In this document: positions 1-11,319 of the stretch, piece by piece
How the letters are laid out: the number at the start of each line of letters is the position of its first letter
How positions within the stretch are numbered: the stretch's first letter is position 1
NCBI GenBank assembly: GCA_029287235.1
Contig: JARFRM010000282.1
Location: forward strand, 1 to 53,627
Source: Thermoanaerobaculales bacterium
Lineage (GTDB): Bacteria > Acidobacteriota > Thermoanaerobaculia > Thermoanaerobaculales > Sulfomarinibacteraceae
Length of the DNA stretch: 53,627 bases
Reading direction: 5' to 3'
Position numbers and translations under genes: made by a program
The notes under the pieces: model-generated
Told to the model about the DNA's origin: nothing
The model's database searches: none
Seen by the model: the letters and a program-made list of their open reading frames with translations, nothing else

Positions 1-2
1 GC

Positions 3-107
3 CCCCAGGATGTGGCGAACACGGTGAACTATCTCTGCACCGAATACGCCTCCATGATCCAAGGACAGACCATCATCTTCGACGGAGGCTACTCCATACT
101 CGCCTGA
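3..107 (+). CDS. C-terminal end of a short-chain dehydrogenase/reductase (partial)
   Basis: Only the last 34 codons are inside the window; the reading frame is open at the left edge and ends in TGA at 105-107. The translated end contains QGQTIIFDGGYSI, the usual C-terminal signature of SDR enzymes (G-Q-x-I-x-x-D-G-G), which closes the Rossmann-fold substrate pocket. The preceding VANTVNYLCTEYASMI matches the helix before that strand. Enoyl-ACP reductase (FabL/FabI-like) and 3-oxoacyl-ACP reductase relatives share this ending. The Ser-Tyr-Lys catalytic part lies outside the window, so the substrate cannot be named. Confidence 0.75.
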   Translation, partial: PQDVANTVNYLCTEYASMIQGQTIIFDGGYSILA

Positions 108-130
108 CCCGCTGCATTCTGGAGCGCCAA

Positions 131-202
131 CCGGCAGCGGCAGAGACAGCGGCAGCGGCAGCTGCAGCGGCAGCGGCAGCGGCAGCGGCAGCGGCAGCGG
201 CA
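131..202. repeat. Hexanucleotide tandem repeat (GGCAGC)n
   Basis: About eleven near-perfect copies of GGCAGC, interrupted by one GAGACA-like and one CTGCAG-like variant unit. The array follows the SDR stop codon by about 24 bases. It is non-coding here. Such arrays change copy number by slippage and make assembly locally uncertain. Confidence 0.85.
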
Positions 203-291
203 CCGAACAGTCGCCCACCTCGCTCCAGCTGTCAACCCCGGTCGGCAAAGCGCCCAAGTACACGAAGAGAACGCGTGCGGCGGACGTGCCG

Positions 292-352
292 GGTCCGTAT
301 TTGTGCAGGCACGACCTCCCGGCGCCGATTCGCGTCGCGCACAAATGGGGAC
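292..352. repeat. Imperfect inverted repeat around ATTTGTGC
   Basis: ATTTGTGC at 299-306 is repeated in reverse complement as GCACAAAT at 339-346. The flanks extend the arms with GGTCC on the left and GGACC on the right, separated by a two-base mismatch. Arms of roughly 15 bases enclose a 32-base centre. Function unknown; it has no T-tract expected of an intrinsic terminator. Confidence 0.5.
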
Positions 353-417
353 CGGGCACTCTCGGGAAGCGCGCTGAAAGAACTGTGTTCCGGCTCAGAG
401 GGAGGCCGCCGCTCGCT

Positions 418-470
418 CAATCAGCGTGGTCAACAACCTACCCGCTACCACCGATTGACCACGCTGATTG
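418..470. repeat. Perfect 16-bp inverted repeat (hairpin) downstream of uvrA
   Basis: CAATCAGCGTGGTCAA (418-433) and TTGACCACGCTGATTG (455-470) are exact reverse complements with a 21-base loop. The element lies about 75 bases beyond the uvrA stop codon (uvrA is read on the minus strand), between two converging genes. No U-tract follows either arm. It could be a factor-independent pause/terminator, an mRNA 3' stabiliser, or a small dispersed palindromic repeat. Confidence 0.7.
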
Positions 471-545
471 GGCGACGCTGGGCCGCCGCGGCCCAGAAGG
501 CCGGGGCTCACAGAATCAATCGCTGCGTTCCGCTTCGGACAACCC

Positions 546-3356
<2,811 letters not shown>

Positions 3357-3445
3357 CAGCGCATCGCCAATACTGTGTTCACTGCTTTGATCATGAAATC
3401 CTCATCGAACCGGACACCCATGAGAACACGCAGGCGGCCCCCTTC

Positions 3446-3478
3446 GTTCCCGATCCCGATCCCGATCCCGATCCCGAG
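3446..3478. repeat. CCCGAT hexamer array upstream of uvrA
   Basis: Four to five tandem copies of CCCGAT lie in the roughly 200-base gap between smpB and uvrA. On the uvrA strand the unit reads ATCGGG. It sits 90-120 bases before the uvrA start codon, so copy number could alter leader length or spacing of an upstream promoter; no good -35/-10 pair was seen here. Confidence 0.75.
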
Positions 3479-3553
3479 GGAAACCCATCAGAGGAGGGAC
3501 GGGCAGTATCGATTTACGGCGTGATTATACCTGCGCCCGCGTCGAAATCCACC

Positions 3554-4015
3554 CTAGTTTCGGCCTTCTTTGACCGCCTGCTCGGCCTCGCGGTCCATGG
3601 TTCGCCGCCGCAGCGTCTCACGCTTGTCGTGGAGCTGTTTGCCCCGGGCGAGGGCGATCTCCACCTTGATCCAGTTCCCGATCAGGACCACTGCGGTCGG
3701 AATCACCGTCAGACCGGTTTCCCGGACCTTGGAGGCGAGGCGCTCGATCTGTCGCTTGTGCATCAGCAGTCGCCGGGGGCGGCGGGGCTCATGGCTCGCG
3801 TACCCACCGTGCTCATAGGGGCCGATGTGGCAACCCATGAGTACGGCTTCGCCGCCTGTAAAGTGGACGTGGGCGTCGGTGAGGTTGATTCGGCCGTCCC
3901 GGATCGCCTTGACCTCGGTGCCGCGCAACTCGATACCGGCAACCTCGTGTTCGAGGAAGTGGTACAGATGACGAGCCTTGCGGTTCTGGGCGATCACCCG
4001 ACGTTCTTGGTTCAT
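3554..4015 (-). CDS. smpB: SsrA-binding protein SmpB
   Basis: Binds tmRNA and delivers it to stalled ribosomes in trans-translation. The 153-residue length is typical. Visible family sequences include QNRKARHLYHFLE near the N terminus, GTEVKAIRDGRINLTDAHV (the conserved G-x-E-x-K-S/A-I-R core) and a basic C-terminal tail starting about residue 120 (RGKQLHDKRETLRRRTMDRE). The start ATG overlaps the stop of the upstream HD-GYP gene in an ATGA, so translation of the two is probably coupled. No tmRNA gene was recognised in the window. Confidence 0.97.
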   Translation of the reverse strand: MNQERRVIAQNRKARHLYHFLEHEVAGIELRGTEVKAIRDGRINLTDAHVHFTGGEAVLMGCHIGPYEHGGYASHEPRRPRRLLMHKRQIERLASKVRETGLTVIPTAVVLIGNWIKVEIALARGKQLHDKRETLRRRTMDREAEQAVKEGRN

Positions 4016-5532
4016 GCAACGACCTCGGCGATGGCTTCGACGACTTCGGGATCGAACTGATGGCCCGCCGCCCGCTGGAGGATGACGAGAGCCCGTGCCC
4101 GGCTGACCGCCGGACGGTAGCTGTTGGCGGCGGTGAAGAGATCGAAGACTTCAGCCACGTGCACAATGCGTGCGAGCAGAGGAATGGCGTCGCCCGCCAG
4201 CCGGTCGGGGTAGCCGTTGCCATCCCACCTTTCATGATGGTGGCGGACCGCGTCGGCAATCTCGTCGAATCCGTCAACCCGAACGATGCGGTCGCCGACC
4301 TCGACGTGCATGCGATAGGTGCGGCGGTCTTCCGGGCCCGGGGTCGGATGCATATAGAGTCGATCATAGTCAAGCTCCCGCATTCCGACGTCATGGAGCA
4401 GACCCGCCAGCGCCGCTTTCTCGGCGGTCGATTCGTCGAACTCGAAGACCCTGGCGATGGACCAGCACAGACGCGACACGCCGAGAGAATGAGCGACCAA
4501 CTCCGGATAGCGGCGGTTGCCCGGCTGGAGCAATCGCCGGGCCAACCCCCGCCGAGCAATGCGAAGGCAGAAGCCGTCCCGTGCGGCAACCGCTCGATCG
4601 CCGAAACGCTCGAGCGTCCGCCGGGCCACGGCCGGCTCGGCATCGGCGACCACCGAAACCACCAGGCAACCACCACCGACAACGAGCACTACCGACGTCG
4701 CGATGACCGGATTGCGGGCGGACATTGCGGAATCCGACGTGCGGCGAACTTCGGTCTTCCACTTCTCGGACTTGGGGATGGGCACCGACGCCCGACTCAT
4801 CGCGTCGATCTGGTGCGCGAGGAGAGGATCCATATCGATCACCGGGATGCCGACCCGCTGATGGACCAACGTCGCACCGGATCGGTCAGTGGCGACGGTG
4901 ACCGCGATCGCCACCACGCGCGGGTCGGCGAGCCCGTCGGCCGCGGCGGCATTGATTTCATCAAAACCGGGTTCGTCGAACAGCGCCCGCGGACCTTCGT
5001 TCGGCCGGGAGGGGATCTCGACCGGCCGGGCCGAGCCCGTCGGTGGATCCTCGGGCTCGATCTCCGACGCTCCCTCCACGACATCGGCACCCTCGACCAA
5101 CCGCGACAACTCCGAGGCGATGGTGCGGGCGAGATCGCGGTCCTTCGGAACGAATGGGCGCTGTCCCCCCTTGTCACGAACATCGACAAAGCCGATCAAA
5201 CCGCTCTGCCCGATGAGAGGAACCAACATCAGGCGGGATGTCCCGGAATCGGCGAGATAGCCGGCCACTTCACCGACCTCGCTCGGATCATTGTAGAACC
5301 TGGGTTCATTCCCAAACGCCCGCACCATCCGCACCAGCGTGTGGTCGTCGGCGAATGTCTCCACGAGCCGATCTCGCCGTCCGAAGCCGTATTGGGTGGC
5401 GAGCAACCACAGGGAGTCCGGCGATTCCAGATAGAGTGCGGCCTTGGTGGCATAGACATCGCCCATGAATCGGTAGAGAACCTCCTTGAAGGCTCGCTCC
5501 TTTTCCGAAGGCCTGGGTCGTTCGTGCGCCAT
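4012..5532 (-). CDS. GAF-like sensor with HD-GYP-type phosphohydrolase domain
   Basis: A 506-residue soluble protein. Residues about 10-130 look like a GAF domain (weak strand/helix pattern ending in RLMLVPLIGQSGLIGFVDV). A variable middle holds a second degenerate alpha/beta region. The C-terminal 170 residues are an HD-GYP domain: HD at about 380 in LLHDVGM, a later conserved His in YRMHVEVG, and HHERWDGNGYP near 430, followed by IPLLARIVHVAEVFD. HD-GYP domains usually hydrolyse cyclic di-GMP. The Lys that normally follows HDxG is Met here, so activity is uncertain. The gene has a strong GAGGAGAGGAG Shine-Dalgarno region before ATG and overlaps smpB by 4 nt. It may be a signalling phosphodiesterase or a degenerate sensor. 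Confidence 0.85.
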   Translation of the reverse strand: MAHERPRPSEKERAFKEVLYRFMGDVYATKAALYLESPDSLWLLATQYGFGRRDRLVETFADDHTLVRMVRAFGNEPRFYNDPSEVGEVAGYLADSGTSRLMLVPLIGQSGLIGFVDVRDKGGQRPFVPKDRDLARTIASELSRLVEGADVVEGASEIEPEDPPTGSARPVEIPSRPNEGPRALFDEPGFDEINAAAADGLADPRVVAIAVTVATDRSGATLVHQRVGIPVIDMDPLLAHQIDAMSRASVPIPKSEKWKTEVRRTSDSAMSARNPVIATSVVLVVGGGCLVVSVVADAEPAVARRTLERFGDRAVAARDGFCLRIARRGLARRLLQPGNRRYPELVAHSLGVSRLCWSIARVFEFDESTAEKAALAGLLHDVGMRELDYDRLYMHPTPGPEDRRTYRMHVEVGDRIVRVDGFDEIADAVRHHHERWDGNGYPDRLAGDAIPLLARIVHVAEVFDLFTAANSYRPAVSRARALVILQRAAGHQFDPEVVEAIAEVVA

Positions 5533-5621
5533 CGTCTCCTCTCCTCGGTGGGCTCCGATCCACTACTTTATCGCAGATCTTCAGCCCGCATGATCACCGC
5601 CGATCAATGATCTCCCCCCGG

Positions 5622-5630
5622 TGGTAGAAT
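5622..5630 (+). promoter_or_regulatory. Extended -10 element before the DUF4390 gene
   Basis: TGG followed by TAGAAT forms an extended -10 (TGn plus five of six TATAAT matches). It ends 9 nt before the ATG at 5640, so the transcript would have almost no leader. No -35 hexamer of quality is present at the right distance. Prediction only. Confidence 0.45.
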
Positions 5631-5639
5631 CGGCCCAGC

Positions 5640-6173
5640 ATGCCAATTGTGCTCGCCCTCGTTCTTGCCGCGGGAATCGCCCTGCCGGATCCTCTGACCC
5701 TCGAGGTCACGCGGGATTCTGCGGCGGTCGAGATCAGCTTTCGTCTCGCGACCGCGCTGCCCGAGGACCTTGCCTCGGCCCTCGGGTCGGGGGCCGAGGT
5801 CAGACTCAGCTACCCCCTTCGGGTCAAGGCCAAACGGCGAGGATGGTGGGATCGTCGCCTGTGGTCCGGCGAGCTCGTCACCATTGCCGCCTTCGACGCC
5901 GTGACGGGCCGTTTTCGATGCGAGGTCGTCCTCGACGGCGTGATCACCGGATCAGAAGAGGCCGAATCCGCCGAAGACGCCATCAGTTGGCTGACCACAC
6001 CGCCACCGGTCCGTATTCAGCTGCCGGAGGCACGCCGGCACGCCATCCTCAAGATCCGCGTCCGAGCTGTTTTCTCATCGGGCACCACCTGGCTCATTTT
6101 CCCGACGCAGGACGCGACCCCCTGGACCGAGACCACTCTGGAACGCCCACCCGAGCTCGCGGACGCCGACTAG
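5640..6173 (+). CDS. DUF4390 domain protein
   Basis: A 177-residue protein with a short hydrophobic N-terminal segment (residues 1-16, ALVLAAGIALP), probably a signal peptide, so the rest would be outside the membrane. The body is beta-rich and has the WDRRLWSG segment expected of DUF4390 proteins. In other bacteria that family is encoded beside NtrY-type kinases, as it is here (next gene, 70 bases on). It may act as a partner or ligand-sensing accessory of the kinase; that role is inferred from the neighbourhood alone. Confidence 0.75.
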   Translation: MPIVLALVLAAGIALPDPLTLEVTRDSAAVEISFRLATALPEDLASALGSGAEVRLSYPLRVKAKRRGWWDRRLWSGELVTIAAFDAVTGRFRCEVVLDGVITGSEEAESAEDAISWLTTPPPVRIQLPEARRHAILKIRVRAVFSSGTTWLIFPTQDATPWTETTLERPPELADAD

Positions 6174-6339
6174 TGCGTCCCGCCGTCATTGGCGTGCCAT
6201 TTCGAAGGGACCACGGCGCCTCGCCGAGCAGGCATCACGAGGGATGGACACCCGTGGCATGTTGAAAAAACGAAGCGCAGGTGTGACGGGTACATCGGTG
6301 ACCGAGTCCGACTCCGGCCGCGGTGGAAAGGGCTCTGCG

Positions 6340-8439
6340 ATGGGGGCGCTTCACCGCGCCTGGAATCGCCATCGCCGCGAGAACCGTTTCCTCTTGGCCG
6401 CATTCATCTTTCTGATGACGCTGACAACCGGAGCCTACTATCTGCTCCAGCGCGCTCAGAGCGTGTCCCCCGATGAGCTCACGAACCGACTGTTGCTCTT
6501 CATCCTCTGGTATCTCGATATCTCACTGATTCTGATCCTGTCCTTTGTCATTGTCCGCAACGTGATGCGGCTCGTGGTCGAATGGCGGAGCGGAGTCCTC
6601 GGCGGCCGTTTTCGCACAAAGCTCGTTCTCACCTATGTCGCCCTGACCTTTGTTCCGGTCATCTTCATTTTCCTCATCGCCACGAATCTCCTGCAGCGCT
6701 CCATCGATCGCTGGTTCTCATCGCCGGTGGAGGAGATCCTCCTCGTCGGTTCGGAGATCACCGTGGAGATCCGAGAGGCGATTGAAGACCGGTTGCTCGA
6801 GCAGGCCGCCGTCGCCGGCTCCGAGCTTCGGTCGAACCCGGACTCCCAGAGCCTCGCGCGGCTTCGAACACTGCTCGGTGTCGATCTGGTGGCGTTCTAT
6901 GACGGACCCGATCTGGTCCAGGCGGTGACCGATCCCCGGCGGCTCCCCGCGGCGTTGCCACCCCTGAACCTCGACGACCTGCCGGAATCCGGTGTTCGCG
7001 CCGTCCGTTGGCGCAGCGTGCTCCTGGTTCGCGCATGGCGACCCATGGATGATGGTTACTCGACCATCGTGGTCGGCTCGGTCTTGCCCCGCCAACTCCT
7101 TCAACACCTCGATCGCGCCACTGCCGCCCATGTTGAGTTTCAGGAAATGAAGGTGGCCCGTGGGATGGTCACTTCGACCACCATTCTCGTCTTCCTCGCC
7201 ATCACGCTCCTGCTCCTCTTCGGAACCGTGTGGATCGGTCTTTTTCTTTCTCGCCGCTTCACCGAGCCGTTACTCGCCGTCGCCGATGCGACCCGAAGGG
7301 TTGCCGGGGGTGACGAGCTTGCCGAGGTCGAGGTCCCGGCCACGGATGAAATGGCGGTGCTGGTTGACTCCTTCAATGCAATGGTCCGCCGGGTCCGGGC
7401 CACCGAGGCGGATATCCGGAAGTCCGCCAATGAAATGGCCACCCTTCTGGCAACCATTCCCACCGGTGTTCTGACCGTCGACGCCGATGGCCGCACCTTC
7501 CGGCCCAATCCGGCTGCGGCCACGATGCTCGGTCATCACGAGTGGGCCGGTGAGTGGCTCGGCCTCGACCGGCTCGAGGAGCCCGGTCTCGAGATGCTCC
7601 ACCAACACCTCACCACCAACCCCTTGCGCGAGTCCCGTTTCGAGGCCGATCTCGAAACCGGCGGCTCGCTGCTCCATGTCGAAGTGACGATCACCAAGCT
7701 GGCCGGAGGCGGGAGCGTGGTGGCCATGGATGATCTCACCCTGTTGGTCCGCGCCCAGCGGCAAGCCGCCTGGAGCGAGGTCGCCCAGCGCATCGCCCAC
7801 GAGATCAAGAATCCCCTGACTCCGATCCAGCTCGCTGTGGAACGGATCCATCGGCGTGCAGGTGATCTCGATCCGAAGCTCGGCGAGGTGGTTTCCTCCG
7901 GGTGTGAAGCCATCGTCACACAGGTCTCCGGTCTCAAGCAGCTGGTGGAGTCGTTTCGCGAGTACGCCCGGATGCCCTCGGTCGAGCCACGCCCGGCCTC
8001 GGTCAATCACATACTCCGCGAGGTCTGTTCACTGTATGACGGCGTTCGTGACGGACTGATCATCGAGCTCGTCCTTCCTGAGCAAGACCTGGTCGGCATG
8101 GTCGATCCGGTCCTTCTCAACCAGGCCATGGTCAACCTCCTCGACAACGCTGTGGCGGCCACCAAGGGTCCCGGAATGATCAGCGTATCCGCCCGGTCCG
8201 AGCTCCACGATCTCATCATCGCGGTCGCCGACACCGGGGTCGGTCTTCCCACCGACGACACCGACATGCTGCTGCAGCCCTTCTACTCCACCAAGGGAAG
8301 GGGCTCGGGGATCGGCCTCGCCGTCGTCCACCGCGTTGTGACCGAGCACGGAGGGACGCTGAAAATCGCCGGCCGGCCGAGCGGCGGCGCCGTCATCACG
8401 ATCATCCTCTCGGGAGCGCTCATCGACGAATCTCGATGA
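6340..8439 (+). CDS. NtrY-like membrane sensor histidine kinase
   Basis: Four hydrophobic segments precede a HAMP region, a PAS domain, a HisKA domain (IAHEIKNPLTPIQLAVERI, with the phospho-accepting His in H-E-I-K-N-P) and an HATPase domain (N box NLLDNAV, G boxes DTGVGLP and GRGSGIGLAVV). This is the NtrY architecture: autophosphorylation on His and transfer to a response regulator. I chose ATG 6340 because GGAAAGG sits 8 nt upstream; an in-frame ATG at 6244 gives 731 residues but has no usable ribosome binding site. The 699-residue form retains all transmembrane segments. An NtrX-type regulator normally follows NtrY; none is present here, so the partner must lie elsewhere. Confidence 0.92.
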   Translation: MGALHRAWNRHRRENRFLLAAFIFLMTLTTGAYYLLQRAQSVSPDELTNRLLLFILWYLDISLILILSFVIVRNVMRLVVEWRSGVLGGRFRTKLVLTYVALTFVPVIFIFLIATNLLQRSIDRWFSSPVEEILLVGSEITVEIREAIEDRLLEQAAVAGSELRSNPDSQSLARLRTLLGVDLVAFYDGPDLVQAVTDPRRLPAALPPLNLDDLPESGVRAVRWRSVLLVRAWRPMDDGYSTIVVGSVLPRQLLQHLDRATAAHVEFQEMKVARGMVTSTTILVFLAITLLLLFGTVWIGLFLSRRFTEPLLAVADATRRVAGGDELAEVEVPATDEMAVLVDSFNAMVRRVRATEADIRKSANEMATLLATIPTGVLTVDADGRTFRPNPAAATMLGHHEWAGEWLGLDRLEEPGLEMLHQHLTTNPLRESRFEADLETGGSLLHVEVTITKLAGGGSVVAMDDLTLLVRAQRQAAWSEVAQRIAHEIKNPLTPIQLAVERIHRRAGDLDPKLGEVVSSGCEAIVTQVSGLKQLVESFREYARMPSVEPRPASVNHILREVCSLYDGVRDGLIIELVLPEQDLVGMVDPVLLNQAMVNLLDNAVAATKGPGMISVSARSELHDLIIAVADTGVGLPTDDTDMLLQPFYSTKGRGSGIGLAVVHRVVTEHGGTLKIAGRPSGGAVITIILSGALIDESR

Positions 8440-8479
8440 AAAGTACGCCCCCTTGGTGATCAATATCGCAGCGTCTTCG

Positions 8480-8509
8480 TTGACCGCTCGTCAGGCTGCT
8501 TGATACCAT
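8480..8509 (+). promoter_or_regulatory. Sigma70-like promoter of the TPR protein gene
   Basis: TTGACC (8480-8485), an 18-base spacer, then TACCAT (8504-8509). The predicted start of transcription falls about 3 nt before the ATG at 8519, giving a nearly leaderless mRNA; no Shine-Dalgarno sequence is possible in that space. The promoter would separate this gene from the kinase upstream. Confidence 0.55.
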
Positions 8510-8518
8510 CGATGGGAT

Positions 8519-10819
8519 ATGTCGTATCCAGGCAACTCCGGCCTTTCCGTACAAGCACAAGAGCGGGTCATGACGGCCTTCAAACAAGTGCTGACCAATC
8601 TCCAATCCGGACAACGCGAAGAGGCGATGATCGGCCTCGAGTTCGTCCTTCGGCTCGATCCGAGCTTCGGCCCTGCCACGAACTTGAAGCGACAGCTCGC
8701 CTCGAGCCACAACGAAATCGATCTCGGCGATATCATCGCCCAGCTCCAGGCGCCGACCACCGACACCATCAACGGCCTCTTGATCGAGGCGGTGGACGAC
8801 TTCAACTCGAGGGAGTTCTTAGCCGCCAAGGAAAAGGTCGAGAAGGTCCTCATCGATCTCCCCGGACACCAGGAGGCGCGAGATCTCAGAGACCAGATCG
8901 AAAAGGCGCTCAAGATCGAGAGCCAGGTCGGCCAGTTCCTGATCCAGGCACGCGAAGCGCTCGCCGGCGGCGATCCCCAGGAGGCGGCCAACTTCGTCAT
9001 GATGGCCCAGGCGCTGGATCCGCACCACACCGGGATTGCGTCCACCCTCAAAGAAATCGACCAAACCGGAGGTTTGGCGCTGTCCCAGGACGCGCCACAA
9101 CCCTCTCCGATCGGCGCCGCCGATGTTTCACCGCCATCCCGACCAGCCACCCCAGGAGAGACATCCGTACCACAGGCATTCACCGAGGCGCCCGCGCCGC
9201 CCACGGACCAGCCCGGGATGGCCGACGAAGATGCCGCATTCGCCGTCGAGTTCGACACCCAGGATCCCTTTTCAGACCTCATCGAACCCGTCCCGGACCA
9301 ATCCCCCGAGGAATCAATGCCCGAGTTCGGCGCCGGCGCCGTTGACGATGTTCCCTTTCAGCCCATGGGCGACACCGCCGACCTCTTCACCGCCCCCTAC
9401 GAAACGCCGGATGTCGGCGACCCGGCCCCCTCAGCGGACGGAACAGTTTCCGTCGCCGACAGTTACGACTCGGTAAATCTCGATGATGCCGCGGATGAAG
9501 AATCCCTCGCGGTGTCGATCCAGGAGCTCATCGGGAAGGGTCAGGCAGCTCTCAACGGTGGCGACCAAGCCCTCGCGATCTCCATCTGGTCACGGATCTT
9601 CCTCGTCAAACCGACCCACCCCGAAGCGGAACACCTCATCGAGAAGGCAAAGAAATCCCTCGCGGCGGCCGAGTCCGAGGTCGAAGATCTGCTCGCCAAG
9701 GCTCGGGACACCTTCGACCAGGGCGAACACGACGCCGCCCGCCTTCTCATCAACAAGGCCCTCGCCCGTCGCCCGAACCACATCGAGGTTTCCATCCTGA
9801 AGGAGGAGCTCGATCGCGAGCAGGGGATCTCAACCGAAGCAGCACAGCCCAAGGTTCAGCCGGGCGAGACAGCGGCGTCGACCGCTCCCTCGCTTCCCGA
9901 GCTCGACGATGATCTTTTCGGCGATGTGGTGGATGAGACCCCGGCGGATTTTTCTGCCACCGATACGACGGCCGATGGTGACGATCCGGATGACGATCTC
10001 TTCCGCGTCGGCGGGGCGATCGACGATTTCGATGATTATCAGGATCTCTCTCCCGTCGAGCGGCTTCGTTCCAAGTTCCCCACACGGATGGTCGCCCTTG
10101 CGGTAGTCGCTCTCGTGGTCGTTCTCGCCGGCGTATGGCTCGGGGGCAAGATGCTCAGGCCCGAGCCCGAGGCCGATGATTCGGCCGCTGCCGTGAGCGA
10201 GGTCTTGATCGAGGCGGATCGCCTCTTCAAACAGAACAAGGTGGAGGAGGCGCTCCACTTGCTCCGCGAGTTCCCGGCGGCGGGTCTTTCGCAACAGCGG
10301 ATTGAGATGCGGATCGCCAAGTACGAGCAGGATCTCGCGCCGCCGACCCCGACCCCGGTTCCCGAACAAGCATCGCGCGCCGAGGACCTGCTCGAACAGG
10401 GTCTCTGGTGGTCGGCCTTCGCGGCCGCCGGTGAGGGTCTGGTCAACCACTCCGAGGATCCGGGGCTTGCCGAGCTTCGAAAGGTGATCGTCGAGATCGA
10501 GCCCGAGGCTCCGGTCTTGGAGAACGCGCTCAAGACCCGCAACTATCGGGCCTCCGTCAGCATCACCGAAGACCTCCTCCTCGAGTACCCCGAGCAGGGA
10601 GATCTCAAGCTGGTCCTCGAGCGCAGCCTCTTCAACGCGGCGCTTGCCGAGTCCCGCGCCTACAACCTCACCGGGGCCGAGAATCACCTCGTGCGGCTCC
10701 TCGAGCTCAAGCCCGACGACGATGAAGCCGTGCGGTTCCTCGAGTTCGTCCAGAAGTACAAGGTCCGCGCTGCCGATATGCGGCTCGAGATCTTCATCCG
10801 GAGCATGAACGAGCGATGA
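8519..10819 (+). CDS. Large TPR protein with one transmembrane segment
   Basis: A 766-residue protein without a recognised catalytic domain. Residues 1-175 are TPR-like helical repeats (GQREEAMIGLEFVLRLDP, then a second set near 75-160). A low-complexity acidic Pro/Asp/Ala linker covers about 195-325. A second TPR block (about 330-440) is followed by another acidic linker, a single membrane helix near 525-545 (MVALAVVALVVVLAGVWLGG) and a C-terminal TPR block. Helical repeats on both sides of a membrane suggest a scaffold linking cytoplasmic and outer partners. It ends in an overlap with the RDD-like gene, so the two are probably made together. An alternative start is ATG 8570. Function unknown. 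Confidence 0.8.
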   Translation: MSYPGNSGLSVQAQERVMTAFKQVLTNLQSGQREEAMIGLEFVLRLDPSFGPATNLKRQLASSHNEIDLGDIIAQLQAPTTDTINGLLIEAVDDFNSREFLAAKEKVEKVLIDLPGHQEARDLRDQIEKALKIESQVGQFLIQAREALAGGDPQEAANFVMMAQALDPHHTGIASTLKEIDQTGGLALSQDAPQPSPIGAADVSPPSRPATPGETSVPQAFTEAPAPPTDQPGMADEDAAFAVEFDTQDPFSDLIEPVPDQSPEESMPEFGAGAVDDVPFQPMGDTADLFTAPYETPDVGDPAPSADGTVSVADSYDSVNLDDAADEESLAVSIQELIGKGQAALNGGDQALAISIWSRIFLVKPTHPEAEHLIEKAKKSLAAAESEVEDLLAKARDTFDQGEHDAARLLINKALARRPNHIEVSILKEELDREQGISTEAAQPKVQPGETAASTAPSLPELDDDLFGDVVDETPADFSATDTTADGDDPDDDLFRVGGAIDDFDDYQDLSPVERLRSKFPTRMVALAVVALVVVLAGVWLGGKMLRPEPEADDSAAAVSEVLIEADRLFKQNKVEEALHLLREFPAAGLSQQRIEMRIAKYEQDLAPPTPTPVPEQASRAEDLLEQGLWWSAFAAAGEGLVNHSEDPGLAELRKVIVEIEPEAPVLENALKTRNYRASVSITEDLLLEYPEQGDLKLVLERSLFNAALAESRAYNLTGAENHLVRLLELKPDDDEAVRFLEFVQKYKVRAADMRLEIFIRSMNER

Positions 10820-11319
10820 AGGGCGACGAGGAGTCCCCGGGGCAGCGCCCGTTCCCGAAGAACTGGGACGTGCTCCAGGATTCCGATGACTCTGCCGCGG
10901 TCATGGATAATCCCACTCCGGTCTCCGTCGCGGTGAGCTCACCTCCGACCATCAATGTGCTCGCCGCGTCGTGGGCCGACGCCGTGGCTGCACTCGGGGT
11001 CTGTACCGCGGCGCTTGTCGGTCTCACCACCCTCGGGCACAACGGTTCGCTCGCCGCCCTTCCGTGGGCCGCAGCCCTCGGTTTGGCGTGGTGGATCGCT
11101 GCGGCCGCCATCTTGGTGGTGATCCGCCAGGGCACCCCGGGCATGCTGCTGGCCGGCATCGTCTTTGCTGATCCTGTTCCTCCGCGGCGATTGGCGCTGG
11201 TCATCGGGGCGGCGGCCGTCAGCGGTCTTCTCATCGGTCTTCCGGGGCTCTTCGGAGCCCGCCGGTCACCGTTGGCTCTCGCCGCAGCCTCCACGATCGA
11301 GTCGATTCCGGCTTCCTGA
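10816..11319 (+). CDS. RDD-like small membrane protein
   Basis: A 167-residue protein starting in an ATGA overlap with the TPR gene. After a hydrophilic N terminus of about 50 residues it has three hydrophobic segments (about 52-72, 75-97, 128-150). RQGTPGMLLAGIVFAD resembles the G-x-T-P/L-G-K-x-L-x-G-I core of RDD-family membrane proteins, although the Arg-Asp-Asp positions are not obvious. RDD proteins are often accessory membrane components. The link to the TPR protein through overlapping genes is the best clue to its role. Confidence 0.65.
   Translation: MKGDEESPGQRPFPKNWDVLQDSDDSAAVMDNPTPVSVAVSSPPTINVLAASWADAVAALGVCTAALVGLTTLGHNGSLAALPWAAALGLAWWIAAAAILVVIRQGTPGMLLAGIVFADPVPPRRLALVIGAAAVSGLLIGLPGLFGARRSPLALAAASTIESIPAS

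Larger units (their letters stand above)
108..545. other. Intergenic stretch with tandem repeat and two inverted repeats
   Basis: These 438 bases between the SDR stop and the uvrA stop hold no convincing gene; the open frames crossing it lack ribosome binding sites and read as low-complexity Arg/Ser/Pro. It contains a CGGCAG-type hexamer array and two separate inverted repeats, annotated individually. The genes on either side converge on this stretch, so at least one of the hairpins may end transcription. Confidence 0.6.
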
